From assembly GCA_016584305.1 (NCBI GenBank), contig JACEEZ010003766.1, forward strand, positions 112,501 through 176,500: a stretch of DNA of 64,000 nt, in the 5' to 3' direction. This DNA comes from Chionoecetes opilio. Its lineage: Eukaryota; Arthropoda; Malacostraca; Decapoda; Majidae. Numbering within the stretch: the first letter of the stretch is position 1; each line of letters opens with the position of its first letter. A program made the position numbers and the translations under genes. A model generated the notes under the pieces. It saw only the letters and a program-made list of their open reading frames with translations, ran no database searches and was not told where the DNA came from. Positions 12,406 through 23,135 of the stretch are shown here, piece by piece.

Positions 12406-12423
12406 TGGTGTCAGGTGTGGGGT
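12406..12423 (+). promoter_or_regulatory. Primer-binding site
   Basis: TGGTGTCAGGTGTGGGGT starts one base after the LTR end. The initial TGG complements a tRNA CCA tail. TGGTGTCAG is a common primer-site start in animal Ty3-type elements. Confidence 0.75.
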
Positions 12424-12487
12424 AGTGGGCTTTGGAGAGACGGCGAGGCTGTGGGGGAAAGTGCTGAGCATCAGGGCGTCAGGCAAG

Positions 12488-12608
12488 ATGGCTAACCCTG
12501 CTGCCGCGGGAAGCAACCCAACCCCGCTGGGTGACATCATGGAGCTTCTGAGGCAGCAGTTCAAGATGCAGACCCAGCTGTTGGTTGCCCAGACGCGGCA
12601 GGCTCTGG
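12488..12608 (+). pseudogene. gag N-terminal fragment
   Basis: Translation from the ATG at 12488 gives about 41 residues of normal-looking protein (MANPAAAGSNPTPLGDIMEL, then a Gln- and Leu-rich helix) before the frame enters the minisatellite. Position and composition fit the start of a Ty3-type gag. Capsid and zinc-knuckle regions are absent. Confidence 0.6.
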
Positions 12609-13376
12609 GGCTCCCGGAGGTGGTTGAGCTCCCGGAGGTGGAACTCCCGGAGGCAGTGGAACTCCCGGGGATGGAACTCCCGGAGGCAGTGGAACTCCCG
12701 GGGATGGAACTCCCGGGGATGGAACTCCCGCCGGAGGCAGTGGAACTCCCGGGGATGGAACTCCCGGAGGCAGTGGAACTCCCGGAGGCAGTGGAACTCC
12801 CGGAGGCAGTGGAACTCCCGGGGATGGAACTCCCGGGGATGGAACTCCCGGAGGCAGTGGAAACTCCCGGGATGGAACTCCCGGAGGCAGTGGAACTCCC
12901 GGGGATGGAACTCCCGGAGGCAGTGGAACTCCCGGGGATGGAACTCCCGGAGGCAGTGGAACTCCCGGGGATGGAACTCCCGGAGGCAGTGGAAACTCCC
13001 GGGGATGGAACTCCCGGGGATGGAACTCCGGAGGCAGTGGAACTCCGGGGATGGAACTCCCGGAGGCAGTGGAACTCCCGGGGATGGAACTCCCGGAGGC
13101 AGTGGAACTCCCGGGGATGGAACTCCCGGAGGCAGTGGAACTCCCGGGGATGGAACTCCAGGAGGCAGTGGAACTCCGGGGATGGAACTCCCGGAGGCAG
13201 TGGAACTCCCGGGGATGGAACTCCCGGAGGCAGTGGAACTCCCGGGGATGGAACTCCCGGAGGCAGTGGAACTCCCGGGGATGGGGAACTCCCGGAGGCA
13301 GTGGAACTCCCGGGATGGAACTCTCGGAGGCAGTGGAACTCCCGGGGATGGAACTCCCGGAGGCAGTGGAACTCCC
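12609..13376 (+). repeat. 33-bp minisatellite inside the LTR element
   Basis: About 23 units built from CCGGAGGCAGTGGAACTC and CCGGGGATGGAACTC. Because the unit is 33 bp (11 codons), the gag frame stays open and reads as ELPGMELPEAV repeats. One- to two-base indels (for example near 12866 and 13030) shift the frame to other repeated peptides. The units are nearly identical, which indicates recent expansion or homogenisation. Confidence 0.9.
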
Positions 13377-13416
13377 CTGTCGGGTTTGATGTCGTGGCGA
13401 GATCGCCACTACTCCC

Positions 13417-13430
13417 GTGGAGGGGGGCAG
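13417..13430 (+). promoter_or_regulatory. Polypurine tract
   Basis: GTGGAGGGGGGCAG abuts the 3' LTR start TGTTACGAAA. This is the expected plus-strand priming site for a retroelement. Confidence 0.75.
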
Positions 13431-13622
13431 TGTTACGAAAGGCCTTGTTCGTGGGTACTGGCGGACAAGGCAAGGGCCCTTCGCCTGTACCTCTGGGGCC
13501 TCGCCGGTGGTGTCCGAAACACGGATCGGGTCGCCACGTCTTTTCTTCCCATTCGCTGGGCGATTTGGGGGGAGCCTACGTGGGGATTGCCTAGGTGGGT
13601 GTTAGGCAGTAGCAAAACACAG
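13431..13622 (+). repeat. 3' LTR, truncated
   Basis: 192 bp match the first part of the 5' LTR almost exactly and then stop abruptly at AACACAG. The rest of the LTR and the downstream target duplication are missing. Confidence 0.85.
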
Positions 13623-14574
13623 TATGGGGTGAGCTGGAAAATAAGGGCAGGGCTGGTGCTGAAAACGCCGGGTGTAGTATTTTGTCTGACATCTCTTTCA
13701 GTCAGGTGTTGTTTTCTAGCGAAAAGTTTTGTGGAGTTTAATTATCCCGGTCGTCTTTTTTTAAAAAAAGGGGGGAGGGGGATGAGACTCTACTTACTAC
13801 TTTTTAAATCGCTGCAAACCACCCCAAAAAAATGATTTTTTTTGGGGGGAAAAACCAAACACATTTTTTAGTATTTACCAAATTTTCACTTCGGGGGCGA
13901 GAGAACACGTGGGCTCGTTTTTTTTGGTTAGTTTGCAAGAGGCGTCACAAAGAAATATTGGTTTATTTTCCCAAAGGATTAATAATCATTACCAGTTTAC
14001 TTTTTGAATTTTAAAAAAGTATAATTGACATTTCCCATTACTTTTTTTTATTTTCACATGTTTTTTCCCGAACAAAACCTAACCTATTTTATTTGGACAC
14101 TTGGGCCCCCGATTCACACTGGGGACGGTCGCGCCCCCGCCCCGGGTCCGGTAAAATATCATCACTGCATTGCAAGGGAAGCATTCACAATGAGGGTAAC
14201 GGTCTAGGCTCCGCTCTCCCCCTCCCCTCAAAAATCCATTCAAAAGATATTTTGACCGGAGGGGGAGAGCGGAGGCCATTTTTTTCTCTTGGAGTGATTG
14301 CCTCTCTGAATGATGTGTTTTCCCCTTTTTCAGTCTTCTGAATTTTTTGATAGTTTTTTTCAAATGTTCCAATTTTCATTCTGAAATGCTACAAAATTTC
14401 TTTCCATCATCAATAATACGGGGAAACCGGGTTGGAATCTCCTTCACTTTCCTATTTTTCAAGATGGGATACCCCACCTCTTTCCTATTTTAAATTTGTT
14501 TTCTTTTTTCTTCTTTATCCCGTGCAATGGGAATTACTGCCAAATCTGCTGGGGAAAAGTCACCATCCTCCTTC
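13623..14574. other. Intergenic, homopolymer-rich
   Basis: Many runs of T, G and C of 5-8 bases. A local inverted repeat (GCTCCGCTCTCCCCCTCCC and its complement) spans about 14208-14276. There is no supportable gene. Confidence 0.45.
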
Positions 14575-15116
14575 CAAGCTGGGCAGTATTTAAATACATT
14601 TATATTTAAATCGTATTTAAATACTTTGTGTATTTAAAAATGTATTTATAAAAACATTGGTTGTCAGTATTTAAAAACGTATTAAATACTTTTATCAGTA
14701 TTTTTAAAAACATTGTATTTAATACCATAATGTAAAAAATTTAAATACTTTTTTTCATTATTTGGGGCCTAAACCCCCCCAACTGTCTGGCAACCCTGAT
14801 GTTACAGTGAGCCAGTGTTTCCACTTGCAAGGAAATGTCCTGATATTAAGGAAATTTAGGCCTGAGAAGGAAATTTCTAAGGAAACCCAAATTTAAGGAA
14901 ATCCAAAGGGAAAATCCATTTTTTTGGGACAGGTTTAAAATTTGTGTTATTTAAAATGTATTTACAAATGTATTTAAATACAATGATGTATTTATTTTAA
15001 AGTATTTAAATACATTCGAAAAATGTGTTTAGTATTTTGTATTTAAATAAATTTCTCCCATGTATTTAGTATTTAGTATTTAAATACATTTCAATGTTTT
15101 TTAGTGCCCAGCTCTG
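14575..15116. mobile_element. hAT-type MITE with TATTTAAATACA arrays
   Basis: The ends are CAAGCTGGGCA and TGCCCAGCTCTG, complementary apart from one base. The flanks share CTCCTTC (14568-14574 and 15117-15123), a 7-base remnant of the 8-bp hAT target duplication. The interior is filled with TATTTAAATAC-type repeats near both ends. No transposase frame. Confidence 0.65.
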
Positions 15117-15779
15117 CTCCTTCAATGTTTGGGCTTTACATCCACTGCTGTTGAGGGATCCTGGGATAAGGGAATGACAGGACAAGTGAGCGGAGCGAGA
15201 CCGGAGTGGACATGTGAATGCACCCGTACCGTGGAGCTAGAGCGGAGAGGGAACGGAGCGTGACCGTCCCTATAGTGTAAAATCGGGCCTTAGGGGTCAA
15301 CTGACCTCGTGCCCACCTCTGATATTAACCCTAAACTGTAACGTGGGGTCCGGGCGGACCCACACGGTGTGTACTTTTTAGAAATTCACGTTTTTTTCTT
15401 CTAAAGTAGTGGCAGGAATTGAGTTGTGAGTCTCTTTCAAGTTAGTTTTACAATCAATGTCAAAGTACAAAGGGCGCGCTCGTTGATACACACGCTCGCC
15501 ACTCAATGGTAAGGAGTGTGGGTTCATGGGTTTCGGTTTGTGTTATAATTTATATGTCACACCTCAGGCAAAGAAAGTTTAAAAAGTATAGTAACTTGTG
15601 TACATGATAATACTGGACGAAGCTACTAAAAAAAACATTCAATGCATTTAGTAGGCTTTGAAGCTTCCATGAAAGTGTTTTATCGTCTGCACATGAAAAA
15701 TTATTATTTTTATTATTTATTTTAGAGCAGTTAAAAAGGAAAAAAAAAATTTGCACGTCACCTGACCTGAACGATAAGG
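15117..15779. other. Intergenic stretch
   Basis: Some GC-rich sequence at 15170-15290 but no exon structure I can defend. Confidence 0.45.
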
Positions 15780-15959
15780 CTCAAAAATATAATTTCATAT
15801 ATATATAAATACATATATATATTTTTAATATATATATAAAAATTGATATATATTATTATTATATATATATATTAAATAATATATATATTATAATATATTA
15901 GATTATATAAAAAATTATTAAAATATTTTTTTTTTTTTTTTTTTTTTTTAATTTTTTTT

Positions 15960-15997
<38 letters not shown>

Positions 15998-16480
15998 CAA
16001 TTTAAAAAAATTTTGAATGTTTTATTTTGCCCCAAAACAAAAAAAAAAAAAAAATTTTTAAAAAAACCTGTTTTTACTTAGCTTTTAGAAGAGGCCTGTT
16101 TTTTCCCACACAAAAAAGAATTTTTTAAGTTTTTTTTTTTCTCCTGTCGCGGTTGCCTATCCCCTCTTTTCCTCTCTCTCTCTCTCCCCTCTCTCTTCTC
16201 TCTCTTCTCTCTCTCTCTCTCTCTCTCTCCCCTCTCTCCCTCCTCTCTCCTCCCCCCTTCTCCCCTCCTTCTCTCTCTCTCTCCTCTCCCCCTCTCCTCT
16301 CTCTCTCTTTCTCTCTTCTCTCCTCTCTCTCTCTCTCTCTTCTCTCCTCATCTCCTCTCTCTCCTCCTCTCTCTCTCCTTCCCTCTCCTCTTTTTCCCTC
16401 CTCTCTTCTCCCCTTTCTCCCCCTCTCCCATCCTCCTCTCCCTCCTTTTTCTCTCTCTCTCCCCCCTCTCTCTCTCTTAT
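15780..16480 (+). repeat. TA, poly-T and CT-rich low-complexity block
   Basis: TA-rich 15795-15910, poly-T 15925-16000, then an irregular CT/CCT tract 16155-16480. The sequence TATAGCTATTAACGGTAC just after the CT tract is the inverted version of the flank of the (GA)n array at 4881. Confidence 0.85.
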
Positions 16481-17639
16481 AGCTATTAACGGTACTTTTT
16501 CCCGGGGAGACTTTAAATCTTCAAGATATAGGATTTTTAAACGAATCTATTTCAAGCTTTCAAGCTTAGGGAAAATTTTTAAAGATCTTGAAAAAAAAAA
16601 ATTCACGCTGGCAAACTCTGGGCTTTTACGAAAAACGAGCTTTTATAGGGAACCCCTGGGGCGATAACTTTGTATGTACCCCGGCGTCCAACGCGTAACT
16701 TTTTACTACTGTACATTGGGCTCGCGTGCAGCGTCCCTGTTTTTCGTTCCAACCGGTTCATCCTGGCGGGGGTGGCACTTTGTATACCCAAATAACCTTG
16801 TCGTTGGTACTTGAAAAGTGCCCCTAGATAGGATCAAAGTTCTTATCTTATTAACTGTACTTTAAACCCCCTACACGGCAGGGACGACTCAACGTCATGA
16901 TAGGGTGGGCTAGCTGGGCGAGCGACTACTGGTACGTCATAAAGTTTTTGGGCCCCGTTTTGGGGATTTGGGCAAAAACCCTTTTAAAACCTGAAAGTGA
17001 CCATGTACTTATTGGTTTTTGAAAACACTGCCATCATAATGAACCGTCTTTGCCATCTGAATCTTGTACATCGCCCAAAGAGTGAATTTTTGTAGGCCAC
17101 ATTGTCNGCTGCTGATGCCTTCAGATACACTTCTGAATAGTGAGCATAAAAATACCTAGACCTATCTTTTAATAAATGCTATTTTATATGAGCTTATCTT
17201 TCATTTCATCACCTAATAATAATGGTGGGTGTCTAGGCTTAGCATATATGTTGATTTCAGGCAAAAAAAACACAATAATGTTTGATGTAATATGAGTTTA
17301 AAAATATCATACGGTGCCCTCCCATACCTGATCCGGTGTCCCCCCTCGTGGGGGGGACACCGGACGAGGTGCCAAAAATTTATAAAAAACCTTAAATGAC
17401 CCCTATTATCTGAGTTAAGTATTCATGAGGGTACCATAGGTGGGCCATATTGTGAAGTTTGTTTTGGGCACAGTGTGCACTCTCTCAGGTAAAAAATGGA
17501 TTTTTTATGAATATTTTTCCACTAATAGTACGGTGTCCCCCCACACCACCCTACTTAAATAGGCCTACATTGTATTTAAATACAATAAGGAAATAGATCC
17601 TGAATGCCTTCTACAGTCTGACAGAGCGGGATGCAAATA
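16481..17639. other. Intergenic, one ambiguous base
   Basis: Contains an N at 17107 and a strong GC hairpin at about 17334-17365 (CCGGTGTCCCCCC with its complement). There is no gene evidence. Confidence 0.45.
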
Positions 17640-17864
17640 CCCGTGATTTGGAAGAGTATGTGGTATACGGGTGTCAACAGCCAATCACGCTCGTCACAAC
17701 TCGTGACGTCACATAAAGGGGTGGAGCTCACGTACATGATCGCTGGGTTAAAATTTGTTTTGTTTACATATTATTTACGCCCATTATTTATACCATTACG
17801 CCCATATTCATACCATTTAAGCCCTTTAAATTGCTATATTATCTATAATAATATAAGCGAAAGT

Positions 17865-17918
<54 letters not shown>

Positions 17919-19291
17919 TATAGGTTCCGCCCCCCGTGGCGCAAACACCTCATATGGCACATTTTTGGAATCAGGTTGACCAGGGGAAGGTCATAAGCCC
18001 ATTTATGAGATGATCCGATCACTTTTTTTTTTTTTTTTTTTTAGCAGCCTATTAGCGAGAATTGTGAAAACAAAAGTGGGTTGCGAGAATTGAGGAAGCC
18101 TTGATGTAGGGTGATAGGTAATGGGTGAGTGAATGGGTGGGGTGATGGGTAATGGGTGTGGGGTGATGGGTGAGTGAATGGGTGGGGGGTGATGGGTGAT
18201 GGGTGAGATAATAGGTAGGGGGTGATGGGTAATGGGTGAGTGAATAGGTGTGTGGTGATGGGTAATGGGTGAGTGAATGGGTGGGGGTGATGGTAATGGG
18301 TGAGTGAATGGGTGGGGGTGATGGGTAATGGGTGAGTGAATGGGTGGGGGGTGATGGGTAATGGGTGAGTGAATGGGTGGGGGGAATACATACATTTCTA
18401 CATCCATGATTTCAGGAAAGTTAGAAGGGGCTATCTGGAGAGTCCATGTTTGGTGGGCCGAAGGCCCACCAAACACAGGTGGTGGGCCGAAGGCCTACCA
18501 ATAGCCCTCCGCAGGAGCTAGCCAAAAAGTCCGCCCGGAGGGCGGCTTTGCGGCTAGTGTTCTATAATATGCTTCTATGCTATGTTCTAGGCTATATTGT
18601 TACTTTAGCTTCGCAAAAGGAAATTGATAAGGCGAAACACGTGTTTGAAAGAAGGACCTTTTATAACTTCCCTTACACCCTTCAAATACCTCCCTTCACC
18701 CCTTCAATACCTCCCGTTTCACCCCTCATAAACTCATACTTTGTTTCACCCCCTCAATACATGCCCTCCCACCCCTTTAAACTTTCTTTCACCCCTCATA
18801 ACCTCATACTTTGTTTCACTCCTTCAGTACATGCCCTCTCACCCCTCATCTCATAATTTGTTTCACCCCCTCAATACCTCCCCTCTCACTCTATTAAACT
18901 TGATCTCACCCCTCATGACTTCCCTCACACCCTTCATACCTTTTCTCACACCTCTTACTTAATTAACCTTTCACCTTTCATATCTTTCCTCAGATCCCTA
19001 AAACTTTCCCTCACACCCCTTATACCTCACTTCATATCTCTTACACTTTCCCTCGCAACTATAAAACATAAAACCCTCCTACACACCCGTCATATCTCCA
19101 ATTGGTCTCCTCATTGTTACCCACATACACCCCCAGCCACCCTCTCAATTCAAATACATTAACATAACATAGACTCAAAGATTATAACCCTGTGATCGCT
19201 TGAGCTCCACCCCTTTATGTGACGTCACGAGTTGTGACGAGCGTGATTGGCTGTTGACACCCGTATACCACATACTCTTCCAAATCACGGG
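17640..19291. mobile_element. Inverted-repeat element with AATA target duplication
   Basis: The first roughly 95 bp (CCCGTGATTTGGAAGAGTAT onward, including TGACGTCA) are repeated as the reverse complement at about 19198-19291. Both ends touch AATA (17636-17639 and 19292-19295), a possible 4-bp target duplication. The interior holds a complete Helitron A copy and a run of CCCCTCA/CCTTCA-type degenerate repeats (18660-19130). No transposase is visible. The superfamily is not assigned; a 4-bp duplication occurs in Sola-type elements, but that is only a possibility. Confidence 0.6.
17842..18557 (+). mobile_element. Non-autonomous Helitron A, copy 2 (complete)
   Basis: A 716-bp copy starting TCTATAATAATATAAGCG after an A and ending with the CCGCCCGGAGGGCGG hairpin, CTTTGCGG, CTAG and then T. 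It contains a (GT)n tract at 17867-17917, the 33-34 bp GTGAGTGAATGGGTGGG-type minisatellite (about 18110-18390) and the GGTGGGCCGAAGGCCCACC palindrome. No coding capacity. It is the cleanest reference copy in the window. Confidence 0.85.
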
Positions 19292-19295
19292 AATA

Positions 19296-19740
19296 TGCGA
19301 GCGGGATAGATGGTTGCACACTGTTGATGAACAGTCACTCAATGCACTGCAAAAACTGTGTGGATTCTATGAGTTCGACGAGGTGGATAAACTTCAGTCA
19401 GAACTGAAAGTTTTTCATTCAACCTTCTCTTGTTCTCCAAAGACTCCAGTTGGTGGTTTACTAAAGATTCTAAAGGAAAACAATGTTCAAGAAATATTTC
19501 CAAATTTATCTGAGCTACTGAAGACTTATGCCACATTGCCTGTAACAACTGCTACAGACAGTAGAGAGGTCTTTTTCTAAACTGAAACTCGTGAAAACAA
19601 AGCTTAGCAACCTTTGTGGTGAAGAGAGGTTGGCTGACTTACTAGGCTACTATTGGCTATAAAGAAAGACATTCATATCAGTCATGAAGAAATCATTGAA
19701 ACTTTCAAGAACATTGCCAACAGTAAAATCCTTTTGTAGA
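19296..19740 (+). pseudogene. hAT transposase C-terminal dimerisation domain
   Basis: Translation gives CERDRWLHTVDEQSLNAL and later SELLKTYATLPVTTAT. After a frameshift near 19557-19565 it continues with ERSFSKLKLVKTKL, and after a second small insertion with LLAIKKDIHISHEEI and a stop near 19740. The LPxTTATxERSFSxLK pattern is the hallmark of the hAT C-terminal dimerisation region (as in ZMYM- and TTF-type relatives). The N-terminal zinc finger and catalytic core are missing. The copy abuts the right end of the inverted-repeat element at 19291. It is non-functional because of two frameshifts and truncation. Confidence 0.8.
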
Positions 19741-19832
19741 AAATACAAATCATGCCAACCAAACAGGTTTTTTTCTTTTCCAGATGCAGTTACTAAAATG
19801 TGCTATATTGTAAGGTTTTTTGTTATCAGTCT

Positions 19833-19837
<5 letters not shown>

Positions 19838-19929
<92 letters not shown>

Positions 19930-19970
19930 TCTTTGACCTTTTCAGTCAAAATCTGGTCATCATTCTGAAT

Positions 19971-20014
<44 letters not shown>

Positions 20015-20029
20015 ATTTACCTCTTTGTA

Positions 20030-20086
<57 letters not shown>

Positions 20087-20165
20087 TATATTATTATATA
20101 TTATATATATATATATATAGATATATATAATATATATATTAGTATAATATACTAATATATATATA
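19838..20165 (+). repeat. (CA)n, (GT)n and (TA)n arrays
   Basis: (CA)n 19838-19924, (GT)n 19974-20013 and an interrupted (TA)n 20031-20165. Thr-His and Tyr-Ile open frames here are artefacts. Confidence 0.95.
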
Positions 20166-21204
20166 ATTATATACTGAAATGCCATTTCCACTCCCGAGCA
20201 CCTGCCCATCTCAATGTCTCTGCACGTCCCTGAGGTCCTGCCCTAACGTCGCCAGGCGCCATATATTACGAATTATAGCATCACTCCTGATGTGTATGTG
20301 CCACTGAAGATGATACACAGTAGTCATGACTGTATAATCTACCCTGTTTCAGCGTTGTTTTATGCTTTGTATCTGCAAGTATATACGGTTTCAAATTTCT
20401 CTACTCGGTTTTTTTCGGGCGACGACGACGGCGGGAGGACACTCTAAACATAAACTCTAGATGGCGACCTTAGTGTAGCCCGTTATCAACGTCGCTACTC
20501 GGTTTTATTTTTGTAATTCGTTCATTTATAGCCATAATATGAAACAGATGAAGATACAAAATAACCAGTCTCCAGATAGCCCCTTCTAACTTTCCTGAAA
20601 TCACGGATGTAGAAATGTAAGTATTAACGCCACCACCAGACGTCTGTACATCGAAAAAAACGTTGTACTGGCGAATTTAGTGCTGTCTACGGTAGTGTGT
20701 ATGAATATTTGTTATAATTGTAGCCTAACAATTGATTTGATTCTTTTTACCTACAATCCATCAGGAAAACAAACATATATACATCCTCCTCCTCCTCCTC
20801 TTCTCTTTATTCATTCTGTTCTACATCTCATCTTTTTCTCATCTTCGTTTTCTTTATCATCTTCCTGTAATTAAACCCTTACCTTCTACGCCTGGATATT
20901 TTGTAGCATTGAGGCTAAATACAAAGTCTTCTGCCCCTATCAGCGTTGCATTCCCTCCATCAGTATATTGCGTGCAGGAATTTGGTCTCCCCACTAAAAG
21001 TTGTGAGGGACAGATAGAAAGAATGAGAGGAAAGGATTATAATAGCTTCCAAAAAATAACTGATGGGTTACTATACTCTATTTTTCAGCATGGATAAACA
21101 GTAAATCCCGCTGTCTAATGTGCAAGAAAGGAATGGAATAAGAATACGTTGCCAGGGATACCTGTTTTACGTAGAGGGCGCGTCGCCTTATCTCTCATAC
21201 ATTA
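20166..21204. other. Intergenic with a Helitron A scrap
   Basis: Positions 20571-20625 (CTCCAGATAGCCCCTTCTAA onward) match the 3' subterminal part of the Helitron A family. The remainder, including a CCT-rich tract at 20784-20800, has no supported gene. Confidence 0.55.
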
Positions 21205-21855
21205 TGTTACGTTAACGTAATGCATTATGTGGTGGTGGGGGGGGCATGTGTGGTGGTTGGAGGCGTGTGTGTGTGTGTGAAGGCCGAGTGAGGCTGGCAG
21301 GAGGCAGCGCGGGGTGGGTGGCTGCCGGGTGGGAGGCGGGGGAGGGGGCCAGAGGACGAGAGGGTGGCGGGCTGGCGACTGCCTGCGCTTACCAGGACAG
21401 AGAGTTGGAACGTGTTCGCGTGCGGGTGTGAGAGAAAGGAGAGGCCTGGTCCAGGGCGTTCGAGTGTGGTGTGGGGGTGTGGTTGGATTGTGGTGGAAGG
21501 GGACTGTGTGTGGTTGTAGTGGAATGACCAGTGACTGTAGTTTACGCAGTGTAGTCTTTTCGACCGTCTACAAGAGATGGGAAGCTAACTGTGTAGTACT
21601 GTGACTTTGTACTGTGTGTGGCTTGTTCATTAAACTAAGAGATGCCTCATTGTCTTCCTTCGCCTTTGTGTGTTGACCTCGTGAGATATACTTAGCTCGC
21701 CTCACCCTACACACCGAACTCCTGAAGAAGGCGCTGTAGGAGTAAGTCTCTTGCAGTGGTTATTGTAATGTAACACACCTCTTTCTGTACAGCCTTCAGC
21801 CTGTGACACCTGTGTTGGTGTGGTAAGGTCCAGGAGAGGAATGTAGAGCGTAACA
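21205..21855 (+). mobile_element. Solo LTR with ATTA target duplication
   Basis: The 651-bp segment starts TGTTACG and ends CGTAACA. It is flanked on both sides by ATTA (21201-21204 and 21856-21859). ATTAAA near 21630 could be the polyadenylation signal. The termini resemble those of the LTR element at 11515 but the interior sequence is different. A lone LTR with a duplication is what LTR-LTR recombination leaves behind. Confidence 0.7.
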
Positions 21856-21885
21856 ATTACATATCCTTATTAATTTTTTTTACCA

Positions 21886-22254
21886 TTGGGGAGGCGGTAG
21901 CGGAGTGGTTGGGGAGGCGGTAGCGGAGTGGTTAGCGTCTCCGACTGGCGTTCTCGGTGACCCGAGTTCGATCCCCGAAGAAAACCAAAAACCTTTCTGC
22001 ATCGTCGAGTGGCCTAAGAACACCCACATGCCCTGCCCATCAACTCTATCTTCGATTGCGAATGCATCGGAGGACACAGGGGGGGCGGCATGAGCCTCTA
22101 ATCACAGGCGTCACTATAAGAATCCTGCCTGCGCCACCACGGGCGAGGACCAACCATCAGAGCCCTCAAGTGAACCTCCAGAGCCTACCATCCGAGCTCT
22201 GGGTCACCACTGCCTACAGGCGCTATAGGCACAAATGTAAAAAAAAAAAAAAAA
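21886..22254 (+). mobile_element. tRNA-derived SINE with poly-A tail
   Basis: The head contains an A-box-like GTAGCGGAGTGGTTAGCG and a B-box-like GAGTTCGATCCCC with typical spacing, as in tRNA-derived RNA polymerase III promoters. An unrelated body of about 250 bp ends in ACAAATGT followed by about 16 A. The first 23 bp of the head occur twice in tandem (21886-21908, 21909-21931). It lies only 30 bp after the solo LTR. No cloverleaf anticodon arm can be drawn confidently, so it is not a functional tRNA. Confidence 0.7.
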
Positions 22255-22765
22255 CTATATTTCCTCTTTCAGTATGTATTGTTATGTATTCATACCTGAT
22301 ACCTTGTTATTATATCATGGTAATTCAATACGTCTGATACAATGTACTGCTAGAATCAATCTATGTGTTTTTATACTGTAATACCCACACACGATAATGC
22401 TAAATGTATGCTATAGGATGTACGAAATATTGCTATCTGAATGGCTCAGTGCATTTTTTAACAACACAACTGGGCGACCAAAATGTCTCCCAGTGATGGA
22501 AAACTGTCACCCAGTAAGAACAATTTTAAGCTACTGGGTGACAAGATATGTGTTCATAAAATCCTTCCTGGATACAATGGTTCATCTTATCTGTGTGTGT
22601 TAGATCCAGAAGTGTATTCTTATTACTGCATATGATCATTATTTATACACAACATACACAAGGGTGAAGTTGATGTATCCAAAAAACTATATTTTAACAG
22701 GTAGGCCTTTACCTTTCTGGATATCCAAAGAATGTCGATTTCTGTGATCTGTGTTTCAGTGATCT
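22255..22765. other. Intergenic stretch
   Basis: Contains a short hairpin at about 22504-22545 (TGTCACCCAGTAAG against CTACTGGGTGACA). No coding evidence. Confidence 0.45.
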
Positions 22766-23135
22766 GTGTTTGGTGGGCCTTCGGCCCACTACATTCACTC
22801 ACCCATTACCCATCACCCCCCATCTATTCCCTCAACCCACACCCCCCACCCATTCACTCACCCATCACCCCACGCCCATTACCCATCACCCCACCCATTA
22901 CCCATCACCCTACATCAAGGCTTCCTCAATTCTCGCAACCCACTTTTTTCACAATTATCGCTAATAGGCAGCTAAAAAAAAAAGAGAAAAAAAGTGATCG
23001 GATCATCTCATAAGTGGGCTTAAAACCTTCACCTGGTCAACCTGGTTCCAAAAATGTGGTATATGATGGGATTCCGCCACGGGGGGCGGAACCTATACCA
23101 CACACACACAGACATACACACACACTTTCGCTTTT
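22766..23135 (-). mobile_element. Helitron A, copy 3 (3'-truncated)
   Basis: On the minus strand the 5' part is present (AAAAGCGAAAGTGTG at about 23120-23135, CA run, GGTTCCGCCCCCCGTGGCGG, minisatellite). It stops inside the GGTGGGCCTTCGGCCCAC palindrome near 22775, so the terminal hairpin and CTAG are absent. Confidence 0.7.

Larger units (their letters stand above)
11515..13622 (+). mobile_element. LTR retroelement with minisatellite interior
   Basis: A complete 5' LTR is followed by a primer-binding site, a short gag start, a long in-frame minisatellite, a purine tract and a truncated 3' LTR. The retroviral order is intact, but protease, RT, RNase H and integrase are all missing. The element must therefore be non-autonomous. 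The internal region is only about 1.0 kb, three quarters of it minisatellite. The primer-binding site type and CG-rich LTR suggest the Ty3 lineage, but no enzyme domain is left to prove this. Confidence 0.8.

Noticed and set aside
12425..13835. Several 280-510 residue Pro/Gly/Trp-rich open frames on both strands
   Set aside because: All are readings of the 33-bp minisatellite in the LTR element. Only the first 41 residues from 12488 look like real protein.
22397..22603. 68-residue frame MLNVCYRMYEIL..
   Set aside because: Overlaps a local hairpin repeat; no domain and no splice context.
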